In this document: positions 1 through 5,419 of the stretch, in pieces
Layout: every line of letters begins with the position of its first letter
How positions within the stretch are numbered: position 1 is the first letter of the stretch
Origin: an uncultured Clostridia bacterium
GTDB taxonomy: Bacteria; Bacillota; Clostridia; Christensenellales; CAG-917
DNA length: 12,998 bases
NCBI GenBank assembly: GCA_937881285.1
Contig: CALGEU010000085.1
Span: forward strand, 1 to 12,998
Direction of reading: 5' to 3'
Notes under the pieces: generated by a model
Database searches by the model: none
The model's input: only the letters and a program-made list of their open reading frames with translations
What the model was told of the DNA's origin: nothing
Program-made: the position numbers and the translations under genes

Positions 1-57
1 ATTGACGGAAAACTTACGGTTTGTACGAGATTGAAAAAAGCAAAAGAAAGTGACTAA
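1..57 (+). CDS. 3' end of a host gene at the left element boundary
   Basis: Frame 1 is open from the window edge and ends at TAA 55..57, giving 18 residues ending in KKAKESD. The last codons are the 17-bp direct repeat that recurs at the right end of the element. At the right copy the same frame reads KAKESVNKLLIKTYF and then stops at 12984..12986. The simplest inference is that the uninterrupted gene continued into that right-hand tail and that insertion replaced about ten C-terminal residues with a single Asp. The product cannot be recognised from so short a stretch. Confidence 0.5.
   Translation: MDGKLTVCTRLKKAKESD
36..52. repeat. Left direct repeat, candidate attL
   Basis: AAAAGCAAAAGAAAGTG is identical to 12938..12954, almost exactly one element length away, and TAAAT follows both copies after a small indel. 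It overlaps the end of the host gene. A 17-bp exact match near both edges of a phage-like gene set is the usual signature of site-specific integration. IS30-family insertion typically leaves only a few bp of duplication, so the recombinase is uncertain. The A-rich composition lowers the significance somewhat. Confidence 0.65.
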
Positions 58-123
58 ATGTCAAGAGTAAATGCAGAAATTTATTGTAAATCGACAAAAT
101 TTGTTATCTTAAAGAAGCGAAAA

Positions 124-159
124 GCCTTTGTATCACCGAAATTTCGGTGATACAAAGGC
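124..159 (-). terminator. Perfect 36-bp palindrome, likely operon terminator
   Basis: Two 18-nt arms meet with no spacer (124..141 and 142..159). As RNA it folds into a very long stem with a minimal loop. On the minus strand it is followed by TTTTCGCTTCTTT, so it would stop leftward transcription from the transposase before host DNA. On the + strand no T-run follows. The perfect symmetry would also suit a protein binding site near the attachment site. Confidence 0.55.
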
Positions 160-174
160 AATGCAATGATTTTA

Positions 175-193
175 TCGATTAAAAACATCGATT
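175..193. repeat. Short direct repeat ATCGATTAAA
   Basis: ATCGATTAAA occurs twice in tandem separated by three bases, between the palindrome and repeat copy 1. A further hairpin (about 211..231, 8 bp) lies next to it. No gene was found between 60 and 320; the only ORF with an ATG here, 19 codons on the minus strand from 238, has no ribosome site. The function is unknown; it could be a recombinase or regulator site near the boundary. Confidence 0.3.
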
Positions 194-255
194 AAATATA
201 CGCCAAATAACAAGCCCGAAAGACTTGCTATTAGCCATGTTTATTGACGACGTTG

Positions 256-320
256 TTTGACTTCGATGTTTGACCCTGGGCAATCACCCAGGATATTTAC
301 TCGGAAGATTGACGCAGCAG
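256..320 (-). repeat. Intergenic structured repeat, copy 1
   Basis: This member of the four-copy family lies immediately after the transposase stop, in the minus-strand sense. It shares a 21-bp identical block with copy 3 (256..276 versus 5347..5367). Its hairpin is CCTGGG/CCCAGG (275..280 with 287..292), the same position as the CCGGGGC/GCCC stem in the other copies but with a different, compensated sequence. No convincing gene follows before the attachment site. In a circular form it would face the replication genes at the right end. Confidence 0.7.
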
Positions 321-321
321 T

Positions 322-1365
322 TTAACCGCGCTGTAAATTTGCGACTTCTTTGTCAAATAATTCTTGCGATGTCGCATATCCGAGAACGCCACGCGGATAG
401 TTGTTCAACCAATCTTCAACGGCTTGAATTTCTTTTGCCGAGAATTTAGAAAAATTAGTTCCTTTCGGCAACTTTCTGCGTATTTCCCGATTTATTCTTT
501 CATTAGTTCCACGCTCGTAACTTGAATACGGGTGACAATAATAAATCGAAACACGCTTGCGCTTGCCTTTCCCGTAACTTGATTTTTCCATTCCGCCGAA
601 ATTCGCAAACTCACTTCCGTTATCGACGGTGATAGTCTTAAATACTTTTGTGAACAACTTTCCGAAACGGCGTTCCAAGACGTTCAAACATTGAATTACG
701 CTATCTGCTTTTTGATTTTTCATAGGGAATATTAATTCCTTACGCGTCAGGCGCTCAGTTAAAACAAGCAAAGTTGTTTTTGTAGATCCGCACACGCAGT
801 CCATTTCCCAATGCCCGAAAGTATTTCTATCGGCAATCTCTTGCGGACGTTTTTCAATAGACGTTCCGCGCGGTGGACGACTTGCCACAACTTTGCGTTT
901 GTGACGTTTTCTAGTAGGTTTATACGGCAAATCTTCGAGAGAAAGCGAAAGAAACACGCCGTTTGCGATGTAACTGTACAACGTCGCAGGACAAATCGAC
1001 GTGCCAAATTTGATATTTTTATGCTTAATTTCGCCAAGAACGGCGCACGGGGACATTTTATCTTGTCCGATACGTCTTTCAATATAATCGGCAAATTCAA
1101 AATCCTTGCCAATCTTCAAAGGCGCGCCTTTGCCGGAAAGATTAGCAAGGTATTTTTCGTGTGCAATATCAGGGCTATACGCCGTATAGTGTTCCCACGT
1201 TGCTCCGTTCAAACGCTCATATGCGCCACGTTTAATTTCGCGATATATTGTAGAATTTGAAACACCTAAAATCTTACAAATCTCTTTTACAGGCGTTTTT
1301 GACTTTAACAGCGATTCAAGTTGCAGACGTTGAGTCCACGTCAAATGACAAAACTTCCTTCCCAT
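322..1365 (-). CDS. IS30-family DDE transposase
   Basis: The protein has 347 aa, full length for the family. An N-terminal helix-turn-helix (about residues 10-48, ending NSTIYREIKRG) is followed by the DDE core: HWEMD (D189), TVDNGSEFA (D248) and PYSSYERGTNE (E289). The start ATG is set by AAGGGG and the leader AAGGGGTTAAA, a leader shared with the Rep and methyltransferase genes. No terminal inverted repeats are obvious at its borders and its 3' end abuts a phage repeat, so it looks like a resident element gene rather than a passing IS. Filamentous spiroplasma viruses (SpV1) also carry IS30-type transposases thought to mediate integration, so a similar role is inferred here. Confidence 0.9.
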   Translation of the reverse strand: MGRKFCHLTWTQRLQLESLLKSKTPVKEICKILGVSNSTIYREIKRGAYERLNGATWEHYTAYSPDIAHEKYLANLSGKGAPLKIGKDFEFADYIERRIGQDKMSPCAVLGEIKHKNIKFGTSICPATLYSYIANGVFLSLSLEDLPYKPTRKRHKRKVVASRPPRGTSIEKRPQEIADRNTFGHWEMDCVCGSTKTTLLVLTERLTRKELIFPMKNQKADSVIQCLNVLERRFGKLFTKVFKTITVDNGSEFANFGGMEKSSYGKGKRKRVSIYYCHPYSSYERGTNERINREIRRKLPKGTNFSKFSAKEIQAVEDWLNNYPRGVLGYATSQELFDKEVANLQRG

Positions 1366-1396
1366 TGTTTAACCCCTTGACGAATTGCCCCTACTG

Positions 1397-1427
1397 TTGA
1401 CACAAAAGGCAATAGCGTGTTTTGAAT
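1397..1427 (+). promoter_or_regulatory. Candidate toxin promoter
   Basis: A perfect TTGACA (1397..1402) is followed after a long 19-nt spacer by TTGAAT (1422..1427), which matches four of six -10 positions. The placement, just ahead of the toxin-like ORF and its GGAGG, fits. The long spacer makes it a weak promoter call. Confidence 0.35.
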
Positions 1428-1433
1428 AAAAAG

Positions 1434-1453
1434 AAAAAAGGAGGTTAACCGCC
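1434..1453 (-). terminator. Terminator-like hairpin covering the toxin ribosome site
   Basis: GGAGGTTAACCGCC (1440..1453) folds into GG-x-GG / CC-x-CC with a UUAA loop. Read on the minus strand it is followed by TTTTTTCTTTTT, so it could end the antisense RNA initiated near 1540. Read on the + strand the same stem hides the GGAGG of the toxin mRNA. This double use is typical of type I toxin loci, but the stem is short. Confidence 0.4.
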
Positions 1454-1531
1454 ATGATACACACCATCTTGCAAATAATCCTCGTATCATTGCAAATAAT
1501 TTTAGTCTTAATAAAACTATTTGACGATTAA
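1454..1531 (+). CDS. Small hydrophobic peptide, putative type I toxin
   Basis: The ORF encodes 25 aa: MIHTILQIILV then SLQIILVLIKLFDD, one uninterrupted hydrophobic helix with a charged C-terminal end. A strong GGAGG (1440..1444) lies nine bases before the ATG and is embedded in a GGAGGTTAACCGCC hairpin that would sequester it. Length, single helix, hidden ribosome site and an opposing promoter just downstream all match membrane-acting type I toxins of Gram-positive plasmids and prophages (TxpA/Bsr/Fst-like in style). No specific family is claimed. It could stabilise the element or act in abortive infection. A short holin-like or virion membrane peptide is the alternative. Confidence 0.6.
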   Translation: MIHTILQIILVSLQIILVLIKLFDD

Positions 1532-1549
1532 CACTCCCACAGAGAGTGT
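1531..1549. other. Hairpin after the toxin-like ORF
   Basis: ACACTC (1531..1536) pairs with GAGTGT (1544..1549) around a 7-nt loop, starting at the stop codon. No T-run follows on the + strand. It may stabilise the 3' end of the toxin mRNA, and it overlaps the -10 of the opposing promoter. Confidence 0.4.
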
Positions 1550-1574
1550 AACACACTATCACCATTTATGTCAA
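1545..1574 (-). promoter_or_regulatory. Extended -10 promoter for antisense RNA and/or transposase
   Basis: On the minus strand TTGACA (1574..1569), an 18-nt spacer and TACACT (1550..1545) preceded by TGT form a good extended -10 promoter. Transcription would start near 1538 and run across the whole toxin ORF. It would either end at the hairpin and T-run at 1453..1434, giving an antitoxin RNA of about 100 nt, or continue into the transposase gene at 1365. Confidence 0.55.
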
Positions 1575-1599
1575 CAGCCCACAGTACAGCCCCTATCCC

Positions 1600-1920
1600 A
1601 AAGGCAATCAAAACAAGGTTTAACACCTTGACTGTTTTGGGGATTTCATCCCCAAACCCCGAATATTCGCCATATAGGCAGAGAGTGCAGAAAGTTTTCT
1701 GCGCTCTTTTGCAAGATTATGAATGTGAAACAATCGGCAGTCAAGGCGCGTGTTTATCTCCCGTTAGGCATAAAGCACGCTTATTCCCTTGACAGCCTTG
1801 CCAAGAGCCTTGAAAAGGCATAGTTGATGAACATTGTATCGGACGAATGAAAGAACGCGGTCGCCCACGCTAAACCGCTGCGTTGGCGCACCGCGTTTAT
1901 CTTTCATTCAATTTTTCCTT
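1600..1920. other. Gene-free block of consecutive hairpins (candidate ssDNA intergenic region)
   Basis: No credible ORF occurs here, but inverted repeats follow one another: 1612..1628 (CAAGGT/ACCTTG), 1635..1657 (GGGGAT/ATCCCC), 1682..1707 (11-bp stem, then TTT), 1740..1793 (GTCAAGG/CCTTGAC enclosing GCGTG/CACGC) and 1807..1819 (GCCTT/AAGGC), ending in the large hairpin at 1845..1909. Filamentous phages and rolling-circle plasmids keep such structured ssDNA for second-strand initiation and packaging. That role is inferred from structure and context, not from sequence identity. Confidence 0.45.
1845..1917 (+). terminator. Large imperfect hairpin with T-run; possible packaging signal
   Basis: Arms 1845..1854/1900..1909 (10 bp), 1855..1861/1890..1896 (ACGCGGT/ACCGCGT) and 1862..1870/1880..1888 (one mismatch) stack into a roughly 26-bp stem with a 9-nt loop and a 3-nt bulge. 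AATTTTTCC follows on the + strand, so it could terminate a rightward transcript. A single long imperfect hairpin of this size also resembles filamentous-phage packaging signals. Confidence 0.5.
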
Positions 1921-1947
1921 GAAAATCCTAGTAAAATGCTGTACAAT
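1919..1947 (+). promoter_or_regulatory. Strong promoter for the nuclease-like gene
   Basis: TTGAAA (1919..1924), a 17-nt spacer and TACAAT (1942..1947) match the housekeeping sigma consensus at five of six positions each. The inferred start is near 1954, leaving a leader of about 24 nt with AAGGGG before the ATG at 1978. Confidence 0.8.
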
Positions 1948-1977
1948 GATTTCATCAATTTACAAGGGGAACTTTTT

Positions 1978-2712
1978 ATGGATGAATTGAAATGCCCGAT
2001 TTGTGGCGAACCTACTTACGTATATTACGGCAACCCAAGAAAAGACAGATTGTGCAAAACACACGGCACAATGGCAAACAAAGGTCTTATTGAACAATGC
2101 CCAGATTGCGGAAAATGGCATAAAACGGATGAAACCTGCGAATGCAAGCAAACAAAACAGCCCGAACCTAAACCCGAAAAGCAAGAAAATGAATTAACTT
2201 GTATTATCTGCGGACAGCCTTCAAACGGAAAACATTTTTGCCTTGATTGCTGGAAAAAGTATAAAAATAAAACCTTATATATTCAAGTAAAAAATTGTCA
2301 AGATTGCATAACAATGGGCGCGGAATATGAAGGACATTTGGAAACAAAAGACGGTCATATCGTAAAAAGTCACGTAGAAAGAGATATAGATAACTATTTG
2401 TTTTCCAAGAATATTCCGCACGCATACGAATCAACATTTGACGTTGACGGCAATCCCGAACACGAATTTCAACCCGATTTTTATCTTCCGAATTATCTCG
2501 GCGAAAATGAAGATGTCTATATTGAATACTTCGGAATGAAGGGAACAAAAGACGGTGACAGAAAAATTAACTACAAAATGCCAATATATAGAGAAAAAAA
2601 GGTTACGCTTATATGCTTGTATCCACACGATGACAGCAAAATCGAAGCCGTCTTAAAAAGAAAATTAAATAAAGAGAACATAAAACCACACGAAATAAAC
2701 TGGGAAGAATAA
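1978..2712 (+). CDS. Zinc-ribbon protein with PD-(D/E)XK-like nuclease domain
   Basis: The product is 244 aa starting MDELKCPICGEP. The ATG at 1978 is chosen because AAGGGG lies 8 nt upstream and the promoter ends at 1947; an upstream in-frame ATG at 1834 would precede the promoter. The N-terminal half has Cys/His pairs of at least two zinc ribbons (CPIC, CPDC..CEC, CIIC..CLDC) and a Pro/Lys/Glu-rich linker. The C-terminal half has SHVERDIDNYLF, then QPDFYLP, then VYIEYFG, the pattern of the restriction-endonuclease-like domain found in some helicases and nucleases. It is the only large + strand gene and has its own promoter and terminator, so it looks like independently expressed cargo, possibly defence against other phages. 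The nuclease assignment rests on motifs only. Confidence 0.75.
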   Translation: MDELKCPICGEPTYVYYGNPRKDRLCKTHGTMANKGLIEQCPDCGKWHKTDETCECKQTKQPEPKPEKQENELTCIICGQPSNGKHFCLDCWKKYKNKTLYIQVKNCQDCITMGAEYEGHLETKDGHIVKSHVERDIDNYLFSKNIPHAYESTFDVDGNPEHEFQPDFYLPNYLGENEDVYIEYFGMKGTKDGDRKINYKMPIYREKKVTLICLYPHDDSKIEAVLKRKLNKENIKPHEINWEE

Positions 2713-2738
2713 AAAGAGCCAAAAGGCTCTTTTTTCTT
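2711..2738. terminator. Bidirectional terminator between convergent genes
   Basis: AAAAAGAGCC (2711..2720) pairs perfectly with GGCTCTTTTT (2725..2734) around AAAA. A T-run follows on both strands, so it closes the nuclease-like gene on the + strand and the 78-aa gene on the minus strand. It overlaps the stop codon of the former. Confidence 0.9.
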
Positions 2739-2975
2739 TCATTTCAAGGGATACTTTGTCGCTTTTCCTTTAATTTCATAATTATGCCACCATTGAAAAA
2801 GCGAACGTTTTTCTTGTTTTGTAAGCATTTTCCCGTGTTTACTTTGATATTCAAGGCAATCAGAATGATAATTGCCATAACAAAGATTTTTCGGAGTTGT
2901 ACTTGCATTAAAATATTTATCTCTTAATGCAAGATGTGCTTTTTGACTTCTTTGCAACTTTGTAGGTTTTGCCAT
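2739..2975 (-). CDS. Small basic protein of unknown function
   Basis: The product is 78 aa beginning MAKPTKLQRS and rich in Lys, His and Tyr, with no membrane segment. Its leader AAGGGAAAAGGAAA is almost identical to that of the 153-aa gene at 9911, because both follow the same type of intergenic repeat (copies 2 and 4). The C-terminal half contains CLEYQSKHGKMLTKQEKR, faintly like the CAKY...GKTLSPSQKE stretch of the interrupted gene at 9162..9389; this may be chance. A small nucleic-acid-binding or regulatory protein is plausible from composition. Confidence 0.7.
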   Translation of the reverse strand: MAKPTKLQRSQKAHLALRDKYFNASTTPKNLCYGNYHSDCLEYQSKHGKMLTKQEKRSLFQWWHNYEIKGKATKYPLK

Positions 2976-2980
2976 AAGTT

Positions 2981-3083
2981 TCCTTTTCCCTTATCCCTAG
3001 GAGCAAGGTATTATTTATTTTGACCTAGGGCTTTCGCCCCGGTTGGTCACTCAGAAAGTTGGCGCAGCTGTTAGACGACGTTG
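2981..3083 (-). repeat. Intergenic structured repeat, copy 2
   Basis: It starts right after the ATPase stop and ends at the ribosome site of the 78-aa gene. It is nearly identical to copy 4, apart from a 6-nt loop insertion and scattered substitutions. In the minus-strand RNA, CCGGGGC-GAAA-GCCC forms a tetraloop hairpin. The 3' half of that stem can instead pair downstream: CCCTAGG with CCTAGGG (2995..3001). In copy 4 the latter pair is CCCTGGG/CCCAGGG, a compensatory change. The loop of the longer stem holds AATAATACC. Confidence 0.85.
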
Positions 3084-3084
3084 C

Positions 3085-5238
3085 TTAACCTTGTTTGTCC
3101 TTATCGGATTTCAACATCTTGCACAAATCTTCAAAGAAATACGAGTTTTCCTGCAACATCTCGTCGAAAGACGCTTTTTCCGTTTTGAACTCTGCCAAAT
3201 CATCCAAGCCAAGCCAAGATTTAAGCGTCTTTTCCGTAAAGAATTCCGAGAAACAGTCCGTAGAAAAACGCTTTGAATATATCTTTTTCGTCATAAGATA
3301 GTATTTCTTCATCGCCATTTTTCCGTCTTGCACGCCAGCTTCAAGGGCAATATCGCACGGAATGTAACTAAAACGATTGTAAACGCCCGTATAGTACGAA
3401 TGTATCTTTGTGCATATAGACTTCAAAACGTACATCGACAAAGTATTGTCACCGCGCAAATAGCGATATTTTTTGTACAGATTTACAAATCTGCTGAACA
3501 CAAAATCGTAAATCAATTCTTCAACCGCAAAGAACGGCATTGCAAGTTTCTTATCGTTACGGGCAACAATATGAACGATTTCGCACAACTCGCGTGCGTC
3601 CGCGCCCCAAGATTCTGGACGTTGTTCGTCAACGAATACCTTTATAAACGGATAGCCGTCAACGGTTGCCGAATGTCGCGCCATTTTAAGCCAGTAATTG
3701 AACAAATCATTTTTTTGATTTGCACGCTTATCGGACTTTTTCACGTCGGACAATTCAAGGGCGTTCAAACGCTCTTTGCCGATTTCGGTGATAGTAATCA
3801 CGCCGAACTCGAACATATCGGAGTGTTCATTTTCTTCTACAAGACGCTTTCCAAGACGCAACATATCGAAATCAAGGATATGCGAATGTCTGCTGAACGC
3901 GTCTATAAGTCGCGCGTCGCGCTTGAAGAAGTCCGTATTCCATATCGGGAAGTTTCCGATATCATCTATAACGTTGTCGGTACGCGTTGAAAGGTTTCCT
4001 ATGATAAGCGAAGATTGCACAATGTAAATGAAATACAACTGCGCATAACTTTCGAGAACTTGCCAAATGTCTTTGACACACAACTCGTCGCAACTCGTAA
4101 GACCGTAACGCTCAAAATCGTACATAAATATTTTCTTTTGAGTTTTGTTGCGTTCCCAATTCTTTTGCTTGCTACGAACGAATCTTTTGCACGTAGCAAG
4201 ATTATAGACTGCGTGCTTTTCCATAGCGTCGCGCAATGCGTTCTCAAAGTTTATCCAAGGAAAGTATGGAAAGCGCAAATCGTTTTCTAAAAGCAACTCA
4301 AAGGCTTTATCCCTGAACATCGCTTCGGTGGACAATCCCATATCGATTTCCATTGTCGTTTTGCCCTTGCCCATAGTGCCAACGATAAAACAAACAATGG
4401 AGCGTTCATTGATAAAACCGCGATTTTTCATTTCAAAATGTTCTAATCGCGAATACGCTATTTTCTTTCGCACGACGCAAATCACTCCGTACGCGATAAT
4501 CAGCCACAGCCAAAGCGGAATCTTCGTAACCACGACAGACAAGTCGACTACGAGTTTGTATATCTGCCGATAGAGATGAACGAAGTCGAACGACATACAA
4601 AAATAGAAGTAGTACGACACAGCTTCAATCGCTATTGCGAAGAAATTGAACACATACGCAAAGATACACGTCCAAATTATGTAATACGCCTTATTTTCTT
4701 TCACAAAGCCGACAAAACCTTGTAGCCACGCTTTCGCAGGTCTATACGTTTTATCAGACAACTTTTTGAAACGGCGTAAATGTTTGCTATCGACGTTATA
4801 GTCGTTGTTTTGCTTGTCCAAAACACGTTTTAGAACGTAATACACGACTATAAGTATCGGAACGAAAAGCAAGATATAAGCAAAACTTAATGCCACGTTC
4901 CCGACAGTTTGCCAATACGCCGACATTGTTTCCCACTTAAAGAAGATGTTCCAGTATTGCGCCCAATACACTTGAAATTCTTCCCAAGTTGCGGGAAAGC
5001 CGTTTGGCAAATATATCGGCATTTCGGAAACGTCATTTATCGTTGCGTGCACTTCGCCACCGCCAAACAACTTGCAGAAATAATATGCAATAGATGTTCC
5101 GAAATCTCTAAAACATTCACATATACGCTTAAACGCGTAAGGGAATGCAAAAATCGAAGTCGCCACAAGCACAAGCGTTATGGCGATACATATATAGTGA
5201 CGATAATCAAGGCTTTTAAGCCATCTCTTGAATTTCAT
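3085..5238 (-). CDS. Zot/pI-like morphogenesis ATPase with N-terminal membrane domain
   Basis: The product is 717 aa. The start MKFKRWLKS is preferred because its ATG overlaps the TGA of the 30-aa gene (ATGA coupling); an ATG 18 codons upstream lies inside that gene. Four hydrophobic helices occur at about 15-34, 113-136, 186-212 and 228-256. The ATPase part has Walker A GTMGKGKTT (287-295), a Walker-B-like VITITEIG (480-487) and later DEQRPESWGADARELCE (537-553), reminiscent of the conserved DQRPE/LR segments of HerA/FtsK-superfamily phage assembly ATPases. In filamentous phages such a protein drives ssDNA extrusion and coat assembly at the membrane. The order (helices first, ATPase after) is reversed compared with classical pI/Zot, and the Walker A to B distance is long. 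Confidence 0.8.
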   Translation of the reverse strand: MKFKRWLKSLDYRHYICIAITLVLVATSIFAFPYAFKRICECFRDFGTSIAYYFCKLFGGGEVHATINDVSEMPIYLPNGFPATWEEFQVYWAQYWNIFFKWETMSAYWQTVGNVALSFAYILLFVPILIVVYYVLKRVLDKQNNDYNVDSKHLRRFKKLSDKTYRPAKAWLQGFVGFVKENKAYYIIWTCIFAYVFNFFAIAIEAVSYYFYFCMSFDFVHLYRQIYKLVVDLSVVVTKIPLWLWLIIAYGVICVVRKKIAYSRLEHFEMKNRGFINERSIVCFIVGTMGKGKTTMEIDMGLSTEAMFRDKAFELLLENDLRFPYFPWINFENALRDAMEKHAVYNLATCKRFVRSKQKNWERNKTQKKIFMYDFERYGLTSCDELCVKDIWQVLESYAQLYFIYIVQSSLIIGNLSTRTDNVIDDIGNFPIWNTDFFKRDARLIDAFSRHSHILDFDMLRLGKRLVEENEHSDMFEFGVITITEIGKERLNALELSDVKKSDKRANQKNDLFNYWLKMARHSATVDGYPFIKVFVDEQRPESWGADARELCEIVHIVARNDKKLAMPFFAVEELIYDFVFSRFVNLYKKYRYLRGDNTLSMYVLKSICTKIHSYYTGVYNRFSYIPCDIALEAGVQDGKMAMKKYYLMTKKIYSKRFSTDCFSEFFTEKTLKSWLGLDDLAEFKTEKASFDEMLQENSYFFEDLCKMLKSDKDKQG

Positions 5239-5327
5239 AGTTTGCCCCCGACAAATACCATATAGCCGATGAGCAAACCGATGAAAATCCAAGCAAAAAG
5301 AATAAGTACGTTTTTAAGAGTTTTCAT
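5235..5327 (-). CDS. 30-aa single-helix membrane peptide
   Basis: The peptide MKTLKNVLILFAWIFI then GLLIGYMVFVGGKL has a positive N-terminus and one membrane helix. Its TGA overlaps the ATG of the ATPase, which indicates translational coupling. The leader has ACGGGATATACC but no clear AGGAGG. Size and topology match the tiny minor coat proteins pVII/pIX (about 32 aa) of filamentous phages, but a small accessory subunit of the ATPase is equally possible. Confidence 0.75.
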   Translation of the reverse strand: MKTLKNVLILFAWIFIGLLIGYMVFVGGKL

Positions 5328-5346
5328 AAGGTATATCCCGTAAAAG

Positions 5347-5410
5347 TTTGACTTCGATGTTTGACCCAGGGCGTTCGCCCCGGATGTTTACTCGGAACGT
5401 TGGCGCAGCT
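5347..5410 (-). repeat. Intergenic structured repeat, copy 3
   Basis: It lies between the 726-aa gene and the 30-aa gene. The minus-strand hairpin is CCGGGGC-GAAC-GCCCUGG with a G-U pair, and GCTGCGCCAAC with TTCCGAGTAAA is conserved upstream. It shares GTCAAACATCGAAGTCAAAC with copy 1 and lacks the second stem of copies 2 and 4. The next gene starts 39 nt after the hairpin. Confidence 0.8.
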
Positions 5411-5419
5411 ATCTGACAA

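Noticed and set aside
59..151. 30-codon + strand ORF starting just after the host stop
   Set aside because: Weak start context and it ends inside the perfect palindrome; likely chance.
180..238. 19-codon minus-strand ORF (MANSKSFGLVIWRIFNRCF) after repeat copy 1
   Set aside because: It has no ribosome site and runs into the short direct repeats; nothing supports translation.
1568..1792. 74-codon + strand ORF through the hairpin block
   Set aside because: No ribosome site, and the codons are dominated by the inverted repeats; treated as non-coding.
2995..3030. CRESS-type nonanucleotide origin in the loop holding AATAATACC
   Set aside because: The loop only loosely resembles TAGTATTAC, two such copies precede unrelated genes, and a better iteron-flanked stem-loop lies next to rep.
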